A stretch of DNA of 64,000 bases from Gnomoniopsis sp. IMI 355080 (taxonomy: Eukaryota > Ascomycota > Sordariomycetes > Diaporthales > Gnomoniaceae): assembly GCA_027946555.1 (NCBI GenBank), contig JAPEVC010000139.1, positions 1-64,000 on the forward strand, in the 5' to 3' direction. Made by a program: the position numbers and the translations under genes. Of the stretch, positions 23,396 through 35,254 are shown piece after piece. The notes under the pieces were generated by a model. It made no database searches, was not told the DNA's origin, and worked only from the letters and a program-made list of their open reading frames with translations. Every line of letters starts with the position of its first letter. The stretch's first letter is position 1.

Positions 23396-24520
23396 ATGAG
23401 CCATTACCGGGAAACGTTTTACATTGGTGGGAGGTATGTTGAAGATCTTGCTGGTAATCACTCCCTGCAAGGACAGATGTATGTCGAGCGCCTCATTCCT
23501 TCACCAACGACCGGAAGAAAACCGTATCCTCTCGTCTTCGTCCATGGAGGAACGAGGACTGGTGCCGTAAGTTGATGAAAAGTGTCACTAAAAAAAAAAA
23601 CGCTATCTCACGAAGCTGAACCCTTGCAGGACTGGCTCACCAAGCCCGATGGAAAGCCGGGCTGGGCAGATTACTTCCTCACTCAAGGCTACGAGGTCTA
23701 TCTTGTGGACGTTCCCTACCGAGGAAGGAGTGCCTGGGATCCCTCTGTTGACGATGTCAAGCTGATACCTGCCGAGAAGATCCAAGAGAATTTTACAGCG
23801 TGCGCGCGATATGGTACATGGCCCCAAGCGAAACTCCACACACAGTGGCCGGGAACAGGTCTCATGGGCGACCCAATATTTGACCGCTTCTTTGCCTCAG
23901 GTGTGCAAATGACAGTCGACCAGGGCCTGCAGGAATCTGTATCGCAAGAAGCTCTCGTGGCGCTGCTGGATCGAGTTGAGAAACCAGTCATCCTCCTGTC
24001 ACACTCTAATGGCGGTGGGGTGCCCTATCTCGTTGCCGACGTTCGTCCTCAGCTAGTGAAGGCCATTGTGTCCATCGAGCCCAAAGGCCCGCCATTCGTC
24101 TCCTCTGCCATGCTACTCACGCAGGGCAACCGGTATGGTGTGTGTCAAGCCCCGATCACCTATGATCCTCCCGTCCAAGACCCGGCGGTCGACCTGGTCA
24201 CAGTCACGCGAAAGGCCAGTGATCCGGACCTCATGGACGCAACGTTGCAAGCTGAGTCGCCAACTCCGCGGAGACTTATCAACCTTACGCATATTCCTGT
24301 GTTGGTCGCTACGGCCGAGGCGTCTTACCATGCCATGTACGATTGGTGCTCTGTTGAATATCTGAGGCAGGCGGGTGTGAAAACAGAGCATATGAAGCTC
24401 AAGGACCGAGGGATATTGGGCAATGGTCACATGATGTTTATGGAAAAGAATAGTGATGAAATTGCATGCGCAATTGAAAGTTGGATCACAGAAACATTGC
24501 CCACACCGCCCGAAGTATAA
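23396..24520 (+). CDS. Alpha/beta-hydrolase fold enzyme (putative esterase)
   Basis: Two exons, 23396-23566 and 23630-24520, give 353 aa; the 63-nt intron has a GTAAGT donor and TTGCAG acceptor. Exon 1 supplies the strand and oxyanion-loop region (VFVHGGTRTGA) that the second exon alone lacks, which supports the upstream ATG. The nucleophile elbow is SHSNGG with Ser183 in place of the usual GxSxG first glycine, followed by GVPYLVADVRP. The catalytic His is most likely His324 in GNGHMMF; the acid may be Glu207 (SIEPKG) or Glu287. There is no signal peptide, so it is probably intracellular. The substrate is unknown. The acyltransferase gene lies about 1 kb away on the opposite strand, so the two converge. 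Confidence 0.88.
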
Positions 24521-25493
24521 ATTCACTTGGACAAGGGATTGTGAGATCAGTTCGTGGACTTATGCATACCTAGGTATCGTATCGGGACCGCGACATAACT
24601 GGCGTGAGATATGAAGATTCGTGCATCCCTGATTAACTTTAAAGCACATTGGTTTAATATACTGCTTGCTTTTCATAACTCCAAAACTTTGAGTGTACAA
24701 GACATTCTAACGCCGATATCTATATAGGGCCCAATTCTACTCATAAAACATGGTCTCTTCTTTCGTAGAGGAGGTCTATCATTCTCATTAATACTTTAAC
24801 CTCGATCACCCAATGGAATCTCATGTTCAGTGCTATATCTCGATTTTCGATCTAGTTTCCTTTAGTCCCGGAACCAATGTCACCAGCTGCGAAAGCCTGA
24901 TCTGGTCTTTATTGAAAAAGGGCAGCGCTTCCCAACAAATGTTTACCCACAATCAATTCCTAGTATATCTCGTCCAGGACAATATCTTGTCCACGTATCT
25001 GGCTCCGTGATGAGACACCAGAGAGGTGGAATTTCAAGTCTTGTTGGTCACATCGTAGATGGTCATGGTATCCTCGTGAAACCCATTGAGAAGAAGATTC
25101 TCTTGCAATAGATGGCGATAGAGATTTGCATACCTGAAAGTATGCCATCAAAAGTATGATTGACTATCTTGCATGTTGACTATTACATACTTAAGGTTAG
25201 TCCGAAGCCTTGGAGACAAGTCATCTGAATGAAAGAATCTCTTAGGTATTGTATCAAAGAGTCCATAGGAGATACTTGGGATATCTTCAATACAGTCATA
25301 GGTAGACGATCAGTCATGATCTGACTGCAACCTACATACAGATGTGAGGCTGGGAAACTCAGGTATCCATCTTGGGACGGAAGCTTCACACTTTTCACAG
25401 ACGGTCACTTGGAGATCGTAGACTATGAAATCGATTGCGGCTGAATCAGGGATGCCGTGTTCGATCTCTCTTAAGTGTCAACATTGTGAAGGT
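24521..25493. other. Intergenic between convergent genes
   Basis: AT-richer sequence between the ends of the hydrolase (+) and acyltransferase (-) genes. A CCTAGG palindrome lies near 24.57 kb. No gene is recognised. Confidence 0.6.
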
Positions 25494-27221
25494 TCAATTT
25501 CGAACCTCAGCCCACCGAGCCAGTTCCTCGTCCTTAAGCAATCTCTCCATACACTCCCTTTCCAACCCCAGATAAATCTCCACCCCTTCATCCGAGTCTC
25601 CACTAGGTCTCGTAGGATACAAAAAGCAGTACCCATCAAACACAGCCGTTGCCCACCGCAGAGCCATCAACGGTCCAAATCCAAAATCAGCGCGCTCATA
25701 CGCCTTCAAGACCCGCCAGCTCGTCGTCACGAAATCCAGCCCCCCCACGGCCTCAAAGTCCATTTCCACATCCGCGCTCCGCGGACAAGCGGCGATCCAC
25801 TCCATCGCCCGCCGCACCATTGGCCACGCCCGGTACGCCTCGACAGCCTCACGCGTCTTCACCGCTACGGCGCGGAACGTCTCCGCGGCGACCAGCTGGC
25901 GCAACGGCATGCTGGCCTTGGAGAACATGACTACGTTCCCCACATAGGCCTCTGGGAGTCCCTCCGGTCTGACCGTGCGAAAGGCCTCGTGCACGTCGAG
26001 TGAGTTTTCGAGTGAAACCAGCCGTGGAGGCGGCGTCGTCTTGTTGTTTTCCGTTGAAAACGAGATGCCGTGCTTGGCGAGTCGTGCCCGCGTGACAGCG
26101 CGCCACATGAGCGCCGTAATACAGTCATTCGTCGAAACCCACTGCTGCTTCGTGCTGTCCTCGTTGTTCGCTGCTGCTGCTTCTGCTGGGGACGCAGAGG
26201 CCTTCAGTGCAGCGAGCTTTGATGCGGAAATATGCCAGATGTGTTGCTCCATGGCCGACGGAGGGATGTCCGACGTGGGCGGCGCGTTGGGCGCATACTT
26301 GAGCGAGGCGACGGCCTGCTTGCGGTAGTCGACGACGTCAACAACGACGGTTGTGGACGACCCCTTCTTCTCGTCCCCAAGAGCAGCGGCGGCGTTGCGG
26401 ATGACACGGGCAGGATGAGGAGGAGGTAGTACGTCCAACACCGCCGGGTCGAGATCGCAACGCACGATAGGCGACGGCGTGGGAAACCGAGTAGGATCCA
26501 TGAGGGACCGCGTGTGCGCAGCCCAGCGTGCGAGGAGCTTGTCTAACCCATGCGCATCGACAAGCATGTGGTGCACCGCGACCCCCATCACCAACCCCCC
26601 CTTGATCAGATTCAGCTGGACCACCATGGCAGGCACGCCCTCGCCTGGTGGCGGCGGCACGGGAATGGGTGTGAAAGAAGGCGGCAGCATTCTCTCGTCA
26701 AGGTCCGAGGCGGGAAAATGTCGTCGCTTGAGCTCGGCGAAGGAGGGGAAGTCGGGAGCAGTGATGGTCACGTCTTGGACGTGCACGACGAAATTGGCAT
26801 GCGAGGCTGTGCGCTTGACATAGGCTCTGCCACCTTCCCCTACGGGCTCATACAGGGTGCCAGCCAGGAAACGGTACTCGCCCAGCAGGTTCCGAAGCCC
26901 CGCGCAGATTTTGTCAAGTATGGCTTCTCTCATGGCTACGTTGTTGTCTTCGTCGAGCTGGTAGGTGCAGGTGACGGGTACAAGCATCCGGGGCATAATA
27001 CCATCGAGGATGCTCACAGGGAAAATGGCATCTCCAGGCTCGGCCTGTGGATCAAAGGCTGGTATGGTGATGCTATACCTCCCAGTACCTTTCTCGTCGG
27101 AGGCATTGTCGTTGATGGTGTTGATTTCATCTTCAACGGGGATAGCATCTACAACGATCAGATCCTTCTCAAAGGAGCTCACAGCAGTCGCCGCAGCGAC
27201 TTCCAGAGAAACGTAATCCAT
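25494..27221 (-). CDS. BAHD / transferase-family acyltransferase (trichothecene 3-O-acetyltransferase-like)
   Basis: A single exon of 575 aa. It carries both family signatures: the catalytic HxxxD as HHMLVDAHG (His218, Asp222) and a structural DFGWG variant, DFGFG, at about 512-516. Spacing and length fit fungal members of the superfamily, which acyl-transfer from CoA thioesters to hydroxyls or amines of small molecules; Tri101-type trichothecene acetyltransferases and LovD-unrelated secondary-metabolite acyltransferases are examples. The first true ATG is at 27221 (MDYVSLEV); an upstream TTG in frame is ignored. There is no signal peptide, so it is presumably cytosolic. The donor and acceptor substrates cannot be told. 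No polyketide synthase, NRPS or terpene cyclase is visible in the window, so a role in a nearby secondary-metabolite cluster is unproven. Confidence 0.9.
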   Translation of the reverse strand: MDYVSLEVAAATAVSSFEKDLIVVDAIPVEDEINTINDNASDEKGTGRYSITIPAFDPQAEPGDAIFPVSILDGIMPRMLVPVTCTYQLDEDNNVAMREAILDKICAGLRNLLGEYRFLAGTLYEPVGEGGRAYVKRTASHANFVVHVQDVTITAPDFPSFAELKRRHFPASDLDERMLPPSFTPIPVPPPPGEGVPAMVVQLNLIKGGLVMGVAVHHMLVDAHGLDKLLARWAAHTRSLMDPTRFPTPSPIVRCDLDPAVLDVLPPPHPARVIRNAAAALGDEKKGSSTTVVVDVVDYRKQAVASLKYAPNAPPTSDIPPSAMEQHIWHISASKLAALKASASPAEAAAANNEDSTKQQWVSTNDCITALMWRAVTRARLAKHGISFSTENNKTTPPPRLVSLENSLDVHEAFRTVRPEGLPEAYVGNVVMFSKASMPLRQLVAAETFRAVAVKTREAVEAYRAWPMVRRAMEWIAACPRSADVEMDFEAVGGLDFVTTSWRVLKAYERADFGFGPLMALRWATAVFDGYCFLYPTRPSGDSDEGVEIYLGLERECMERLLKDEELARWAEVRN

Positions 27222-28858
27222 CACGCCCAAGAATGGAGATAATTGTAGTTATTTAAGCTTCAGTGCTTTTCATTCCTATGTCGACAAACGTTGGTGTTTT
27301 TTTCTGCGTGACTGCCCAGGTGAGAACTCATATTTTTCTTTGTCTTGGCCTCCCCCCCCCCTCAGCCACGTCTCCTACGAGAAAGGGGCCGCCCGTTGGT
27401 GTCTATCTGCTCTAAGCGAGATCCACTTATACACGACTGTAGCGTAGTATGGATATGGAGTCAGTTGATCCTCCAACAGCGAAATTAGGCGATAGGAGCA
27501 TGTACACGCATGTCTTTTGACTAGGTATTGTGGAATACTCTGGTTTATAACAAACAAGGGTTGTTCGACCGAGCCAGTCTCTGACTTCAATGTGGCCCAG
27601 GACCCGGAGGGTGGTCCGGGGCCACCCAAAGCTTTAGAACATGTCATTTTATTGTCTGTGAAGTCGCCGCCCTCAACATAGCAGGATAATCGCTGGGGTT
27701 GTATTTGAGCGTCTTCTCCCAGACCGAGACCCCGAGCCATGGAAGTGGATTAGTAGCTTTGAAGTGAGACCAAAACGGAGATTGCTTCTCAGACTACCAG
27801 AGAGACTTCTTGCTGTCACAAATTGTTCATTTGCAATTAACCATTATTTTGGACTATAAGGTTCACTTGTACAGCAGATGATATAAGTGTGATACAATGA
27901 ATTAGGTACAGCTGCAAGTATATGTGTAGGCTTTGTAATCCTTGTACTACATATCGTTGCTTGGATCTGCTTAGTGACCGACGAGAGTACTCCGTACCTG
28001 CTACCAGCCGTACACATAGACACAAGTAGTAAGCTACACAATCCACAGCTAGCTCTCGACGTTTAGATTCGAGACACCAACGCACAAAAATTCCACGTTG
28101 TCTAGCCTAGATTAACACGAAATGCATGTCATCAATCCTCTCGATCGTACTCATCGGCCCATATGTTCAAAGGCGGCGCCATGCTCGGTTGCTCGATTGG
28201 CATGTAAGCCGTGGCGCATGGATATCGTAAAAGCCTAGATCCTCTCAACGGCCCCCTCGGGGAGGGAAGCCCCAACACGGCGTCGAGGTTGAGGCGGGAT
28301 TGGATCCAAAAACCGCGGCGTTGGTCCGTCCACAGAAGGATGAAGGATGGAAAAAGGATTGCTTCCGCTGGTGCCAAGTGGACAACAGGGTTGTGGGGGA
28401 AAAGGCTTCCTACCTCCGGGATGTCAAGTTTCAAAACACCAGAGGGAAAATCCATGGATGCTCTTACATGAGCTCTTTCAACCCGGTCTTTTTGCTTAAT
28501 AGTGGCTGTTTCTCATGGGACCCTGTGACGTATCCTCTGTACACTACCTGTTAGGGGCAGATCGAGTGAAACTTATCTTGCCAGATTCAGTCAGCTGTAC
28601 AGTAGAAGTGAATGTTACAGCATGTACCCTTGTGCTGCGCGGTCGAGAGCTTATTTAACGCATAAAGAAGGTAAGCTCTAGCTTACCGTCGCAGAGGCTC
28701 TGAAGGCGCCCGGGAAGGAGCTATTTAGCGAAACAACAGCTACGTCACAATGAGCGACTCCAACGCCCTGGAATCGTACGAAGTCTATCGGGATGTTCTT
28801 TCGAAGCTGATGTGGACACCCAACCCACGAGCGGACGGGAGGAGCGAGGAGAGTATCT

Positions 28859-28879
28859 CACACACACACACACACACAC
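28859..28879. repeat. (CA)n microsatellite
   Basis: An uninterrupted CA run of 21 bases in the long intergenic region. Confidence 0.9.
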
Positions 28880-29307
28880 GGAGTGGATGCCCGACCGTAA
28901 GCTTTTACATGTCATGTGAATACCATGCAGTATAGTTCGAATGCTATGTGAGGCTGAGTCTTGCTTTTCCCTTGATTGGTTTCTTGTTATGGTTGGCTCG
29001 GCTAGCTGCACTGCGACACAAACGGGAGGGAGCCATGTATGTCCTCACAGTCCTGAGGCCCGACGGGGAAGCGAACAATCAAGTTGTTGTTGAAGTGACC
29101 ACTCGGAATGAATGAGCGCCATAGTGAAAAGGAACAGGGAGAAAAAAAAGAAACGCTGCTGTGACAGCTATACACGCACACCTTGTTATCAGTCTCCAGA
29201 AGCATAAGTCATACTTTCTGGTGCCGAGCGAGACACCAAGAAATTCTTATCATTCGGCGGGCCCGTGTTTTGGGTTGCGCCTCACCAGACAAAACATAAC
29301 ACCGACC

Positions 29308-29318
29308 GGGGGGGGGGG
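29308..29318. repeat. Poly-G tract
   Basis: Eleven consecutive G residues. The length may be affected by sequencing or assembly error. Confidence 0.8.
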
Positions 29319-29541
29319 AGAAGACCGAGGGCGTCGGGACTCACCCACCGAGTTGCAGGCGTTCGTGCGGACTTGACGATCCGATCTGACACGCTCAAGA
29401 ACCCATTTCTAGAAGATTCAAGAACGTCGTTGAAAGGAAATCTTGGATCTTTGCTTGGCAGCCATCCTCTGAGAGTCAGACACAGATTGGAGGGGAGGGG
29501 GGCTGGTAAAACAATGATTGACGAACGTTCCTCTTCACCTC

Positions 29542-29560
29542 TGTGTGTGTGTGTGTGTGT
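29542..29560. repeat. (TG)n microsatellite
   Basis: An uninterrupted TG run of 19 bases. Confidence 0.9.
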
Positions 29561-30911
29561 AACAGCGGGTCCGGGAAGCTGGGGCAGAGAGAGTAAGGTT
29601 GGTGAAGTGAGACTTGTGCGATTGACTCGAGGACGATCCGGCTCGGGTTTCCCCCTCCAAACACACACGAAACCGATTGAGACGGTCGCGGCCCGACGAC
29701 GGACAATGAGGGAAAATCCATGATTTGATCAAACCCGAAGAAACAAGGGCAGTATCGAGTTGGGAGGGAGAAGTAATTGGCCCTGTCTGGATTGTGAGTT
29801 GCGCTCTTTCACGAGCCGAACTTGCGAGATGGCCGGATGGTGGTTTCGTTGATATGAATTTGACTTCCCAAAATCGTATGGCACCTGATCGATTCAAGAT
29901 TGGCTAAGAAAAGGAGCATCAGCCACACTTGAGTTGTGGGGTATAATTTCTATTTTGAGAGATAGGCTTTCCACGCTAGCAGGCCGCCGCAGCGATAGAG
30001 AAGAATGAGAGACCCCGAGAGAGAGTCAGCGTGGCGGGTGCGGCAGGGGGGGGGGAGACTGGCTCAGAGGTCGGGGACCCACTTCGACCAAATGACGTCA
30101 TATGTGCGACTTCATATACAGCACTGCCTTGGGATACTACCATAGTATGAGTAGGAGCTAATGTATTCGCCAACTTCACATAAAGTTGGCGCGCGCATTA
30201 CCGATCTTGTCGGCCATCAAGGCCGCGCCCAGCTCTCACAAGAAAAAGGCAAGTATTGAGTTTCTTCTGGCCGGTTGAAAGACGCAGGAGTGCCAGGTAG
30301 TGCGGCCCGGACTACTGCATGATGACATTGACAGACAGGAAAGCGAGCGCGCGCCGTAAGGGTTGTTTGCGTTGGCAAGCTGGGAAGTAAAGTAGCCGCA
30401 ACCATAATTTTTGATCTCAACTATCAGCACCACCACCACTAAAGCATATGATCATGATCCACCGATATGCCTGAGAAGAACAAGATCCGATCCAAACGGT
30501 GAACCGACGTTTTCGATCAAACTCTCCGTTTTGATGCTATAGTATATACTTGGCAAAGTAAACACGGAGTCGGATAGCTTTGACACGTGCAGGATGATCT
30601 GCACGCCGAAAACAGTTTCACTACACATAGTAAGTTTCGGTAACGATTAACGACGGACTTTGGCGGCACGAATTGGCTGGTTCTGGCTTCCACCCAAACC
30701 GGGGTTATGCCCTAAAACCAATCTGCATTCCAGTCATCAGTGCTTTTCGAGAAAAGAAATCATGAATGCGAGCCAATGTGATTGCAGCTTCAGCAATGGC
30801 CCTGTTGCGAATACTGTTTTGGCTATGTCTGGGTCAGGTTGCCAACCCGCGCACAGCCTTCAAGGGCCCGACCACGTCAATAACACCCTGCCATACATGT
30901 ATTTAACAAAC

Positions 30912-30934
30912 TTACCTAAGTATATCTTAGGTAA
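30912..30934. repeat. Perfect 9-bp inverted repeat
   Basis: The arms TTACCTAAG and CTTAGGTAA flank a TATAT centre, making the whole 23-bp element palindromic. There is no T-run after it and no adjacent gene end, so it does not look like a terminator. It may be a protein-binding site or a chance palindrome related to the CCTAGG-type motifs of this genome. Confidence 0.8.
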
Positions 30935-31729
30935 CCTAGCCCAAAGCCCAGGCCGTCTGCCAACCAACAAGAAATCCTACACGCTGGGCTAAAGCTGACA
31001 GCGGGAGCGATTCGATGATGGAGGGCAGCCCAACTTGGCCGAATGCGGGACGACGGCGACGACGAAGATGACCACACACACAACCTGAATGAAGAAAATG
31101 GGGAATACAAGAGGCTGCGATAGGGAAATGTTTCATCCCATTGTGATGATTGGCTGAAAACACCCTTGCATCAGCTTGTCGAAACCATCCCTGTCATTGT
31201 GAATATCACTGGCCACCGCGTGCGCAGTGCGCGGGCTTGGCGCTAGCACAGAGAGAGAGAGATAGAACAAGCGAACGGGGGGGATCCCTCCATTTTCCGT
31301 TTTTTTCCTTCTCCACCCCACCGTCACGAACGAGTGGGTTGAAATTTAGTGACGAGGGAGGAGCAGAGGAAATAAAACCTCCGAAATCAGAAAACAGTTA
31401 CTACCACGTATCACGCAACCAGAACACAGACATATATAAAAAAAAAGGGGCTCTGCTTAATTGGGGGCCAGTGGGGAATTTACAAGCGCGACCCGACTCG
31501 TGGCGCTCGTAGGCGGATGGGATGGGATGAGATGGGAGAAAACTGCCCGTTTGCCTCGGTCCGCTTCGATCGTCGTGTACAACGGACGAGGACCGGAGAT
31601 GAGGTTCGACGACGAAAAAGATGAGGATAGGCGGGATACCCTCATTTCGTTCGCGATCATCCACCGCGATATGCGGTTCGTTGAAGAAATGCGCCCCCCA
31701 GAGCTGAGCGCCTTTTTGGGGGCTAGGCC

Positions 31730-31750
31730 TTTTTTTTTTTTTTTTTTTTT
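31730..31750. repeat. Poly-T tract
   Basis: Twenty-one consecutive T residues, followed shortly by further T-rich sequence. It could be the poly-A end of an old retroposed element on the minus strand, but no target-site duplication or body was recognised. Confidence 0.85.
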
Positions 31751-33780
31751 GGATACGAATTTTTTCTTCTTCTTCGGCTTGTCATGATTATAATTATCGA
31801 AAGAAGAGAAGGGAAAGGCCTCCTCAGCGCGTTGTAGAATAACGTCGGGTACTTCCATACGTGTCCTGCAAGGTGTGTTTCGGGTCCGTGATTCGTGGAA
31901 GCATTACGGAGAGATAGAGCCCACACAGAGTAGGATGTCTGTGGGAAGGAGGTTATCCAGGAGGTCGTCGCGGCCACTGCAGGTCCGTTGGCCTATAGAT
32001 CAGGGTCACATCCCACATCCGACATCCCACATCGCACACACACACAGACGCAGACACACCACGCGACTTTTTGAGGCTGCGTGCTACTACCACCTGTAAG
32101 TAGATAGGGGCGCATTGGCCAAGAGCTGTCCTGACTGGCTGCGCTGGCTGGTCTAGTTTTTTTAGGAATGGGTCTTGTCTATGGATAAAATGGTTGAACA
32201 TGCTGCAACCACTCTAATAAGAGGGAACAAATAAGAATCCACAATATAAAATAAAAAAGATCTGTAATAAATGGCTTATGCCTCTGTCGAATGAATCCCG
32301 TACAATTCTGGCCGGCGACGGAGGAGGATGAAAGGACCCAGATACTTCCTAGGAGGTACCTAATTAGCTTGTCCCACTACTGCACCCCGGATACCAGGTA
32401 CCTTGATGGTGATTTCTCGCACTACGGGTAGCCGATGGCGTCCTGAGAGCATTGGTGAGGCTGCCTAGATACTTTTCAAGTATGCATCCTAGCTGGCAAG
32501 TCGAAACAAACGCTATGCAAACCCGCCTGTGTGGCTTTCAATGTTGTCATCCATCTCTACAATGGGGCGAAAGAAGAAAGAAACACGAGCTGATGCCTCA
32601 ATGCTTGGTTGCTGTTCCTGAACAGCTGCGACGCCGACACGTTCCCCATTTGACACCTGCATCACGCATGGGGCGGCGAAAAAAATGTTGTGTATTTCTT
32701 GCCGTGCTAGAGCAGGGTGGAGCGCCAAGCGGGTTTTGGTCGAGGGTTCGAGCGTTCATCATCAGTTCATTTTTTGGGTCCATGATAGCGCCTCTCGCAA
32801 TTTTGCACGAGTGAGGGGGCCCAAAAGCAGACGGGCGTTTCTTGCAGGCTCTCGGTTCGTTGCCGAAGTGGATTGGGGGTTGCAAGCGTTTCCGGGGGCA
32901 GTGTTCGTGTCTTTTTTGTTTTCCTTCTCCCCCCACCCCAGGATGATCACCGTAGTTTAATCTCGTTGATGGAGATGGGTAACTCGAGATTGAGAACCTC
33001 TTTTGGAGGATGTCATTGTGTACCGACGCTGGGGCCGCTGTGGGGGATGGGAGGAGCTGTGAATTTTATTTTTGTTGGCAGTTGTGGCCGACTGCTGGAT
33101 CATTTCTATGTCCTTGCATCAGGCGATCGACGGCGCAAAGAGGAAGCGAGAAGCGTATATCCTGCAAGTTGATCGATGGTCGATCTGCACGTCAGGCCTG
33201 GTACCGGTATGATGGTCGACCGTTGAAACTTGGCTTCACACTTTTCCCCTGGCGCTCGCTGGTGAATATAAAATCAGTTCATAATTTCAGCCTCAAGGGC
33301 CCCCGCGACGCCGTTTATTAGTGTTGGCGGTGGCGGGGGGGCTTTGTCCGCTCCCGTACTACGGGGGCTGTTTGTTGCTTTTGCCTTTACGGGTTTATTT
33401 CATTATACCTGCTAGCGGGCAGTTTTTGTGATGTTGTGCATTTGTCTCCGGCGGCCCCCCCTTGCGCGCCAGTCGAGACGCTCCGAGTTTTGTCCAGATG
33501 CAGCATAGCCGGCTGAAGAAAATTTCTGTGTGTTCAGGAAATCTAGAAAAAATGCAAGCCACATCATCGCGACCCGAGGGAGAGAGAGGAGGGGGGGCGC
33601 GCTGAAAAGACGAGGTAGCTGGAATAGGGGCCCGGGCATAAGCCATGTGCAGCCTTTCTGCAAAGGACCTGAACAATCTCGCTGGTGGCAGAAAAGCCCC
33701 ACCACACACATTTGATCCCTCTTTTGAGAAGTCAATTCGCAGATGTCATACGTCGTCGTTTGAATGGTTACCTAGTAAGT

Positions 33781-33800
33781 AGCCAGCCAGCCAGCCAGCC
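33781..33800. repeat. (AGCC)5 microsatellite
   Basis: Five uninterrupted AGCC copies in intergenic sequence. Confidence 0.9.
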
Positions 33801-34618
33801 ACCCAGGCAGACGGGCAAGTGAGCCTCGTTCGCTAGGTATGGCTCGGACTTTTTTGCCTGAAGCCCTTTTCTTCAGAACAGAAACACATCTTGATGGATG
33901 ATTCAGCCCCTCCGAATCTTGGCAAGTTCTTGGGGGCCTTTTGAAAGTCTGGTAGAGTTTTGGGTTGGGTGTCCTGATTTGACGCTCAGATTCTGATTTT
34001 CAGGAGCTGGATCTTTGTGGTTTGGGAGTTCTCTTAGCTGTGGCGATAGTTCCAGACACCGTTGTTTCCACGCAAAACGTTCCAATTGGGGGGAGAGGGG
34101 CTCCCGAAGAGGAAAGCTGCTACAGACTATTGTAGATAGAACCGTCACATCACGAGAAAGCCAATCAATATGCCCAGGTCCCTCGCATGCGCACGCTTCC
34201 AGTGTGGAGCATTCGTGGCAGATGGCAGATGGGACATTGTGATTGGTCAGTAAGCCCATCTTGTTGCGCCTACGCAGCCCAGCTGCACGCGGTTGACTTA
34301 CTGTATGTATGTAAGTAGGTGCTGCTTTTGACCCTTGTTCGTTTCTGGCGTTTGGACAAGTCGGCCCCCCCAAGGCCGAACACTCGACACACCCGAAACG
34401 GTAACAGCTGCAGCAGTGCAGCACAAGAGGGAGAAAAGACAGATAATGCGCACGGTCCAAGACAGGCCTCTCGAATTGAGGCCAGGGCCCAAGTTCGAGG
34501 AAACGGTCGCGGCCGCTGAGCAGGACGAATAGACAATAGATAACCACCACAGCTTTCTTGTCAGGCAAGATTTCCTGTAACCTGCCAGCCAGCCGCCTGG
34601 GACAAGACGATACTCAAG

Positions 34619-34638
34619 TGTGTGTGTGTGTGTGTGTG
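34619..34638. repeat. (TG)10 microsatellite
   Basis: An uninterrupted TG run of 20 bases. Confidence 0.9.
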
Positions 34639-35223
34639 GATGCTACAGTGGCTATGTCAGGTACGAAATAAGGTGATATTTGATAGCTTGTCCATTCATT
34701 CACATGGTCGCTCTGCGGTCTTGCAGTCTCGTCATGGCTCGCCTAATGGAATGTACATAGTAGTTTTGACTCGGGTGCTGCCTTGCTTTTGGCCCCTCGC
34801 ATCGCCCCAGTTCCCTCCTGGGGCAAGCAAGCAATCAATTGCTCGTTTATAAAGAACACCGCACGACGTCGCCGAACTGCCAATCCGTGGATAAAATCTC
34901 CCAATTTATCATTCAGCGGTAGCGTGCCCCACCAAAGCCTTTATTATTGCGACAATCGAGATAGAGGGTACCATTGCGGCATCGTCAGCAGGCGCGAAGG
35001 AGCCCCATTTTGCACTTTAGTGCTTGTTCTACCTGAAACACCGTCCTGGCTTCGCTTGTCTTTTTTGGCCACCAAAATTCTCCGCGATCCCTTCTCTGTG
35101 CAGCATTGCCCGGACGGTCTTTGGACACCGAGAGACGGGTTTCGCTCGACAGCTTTGATCGAATTCCTGTTCCCTTGGTTTTTATGCAGTTGTCAGACAT
35201 TGGTCTTGCCGTCTCTCCCTGGG

Positions 35224-35227
<4 letters not shown>

Positions 35228-35254
<27 letters not shown>
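35228..35254. repeat. (TGC)9 microsatellite
   Basis: Nine uninterrupted TGC copies. It is open on both strands as poly-Ala, poly-Cys, poly-Ser or poly-Leu frames, but no convincing gene surrounds it. Confidence 0.9.

Noticed and set aside
26550..27242. A 230-codon plus-strand frame
   Set aside because: It is antisense to the acyltransferase, which has both family motifs.
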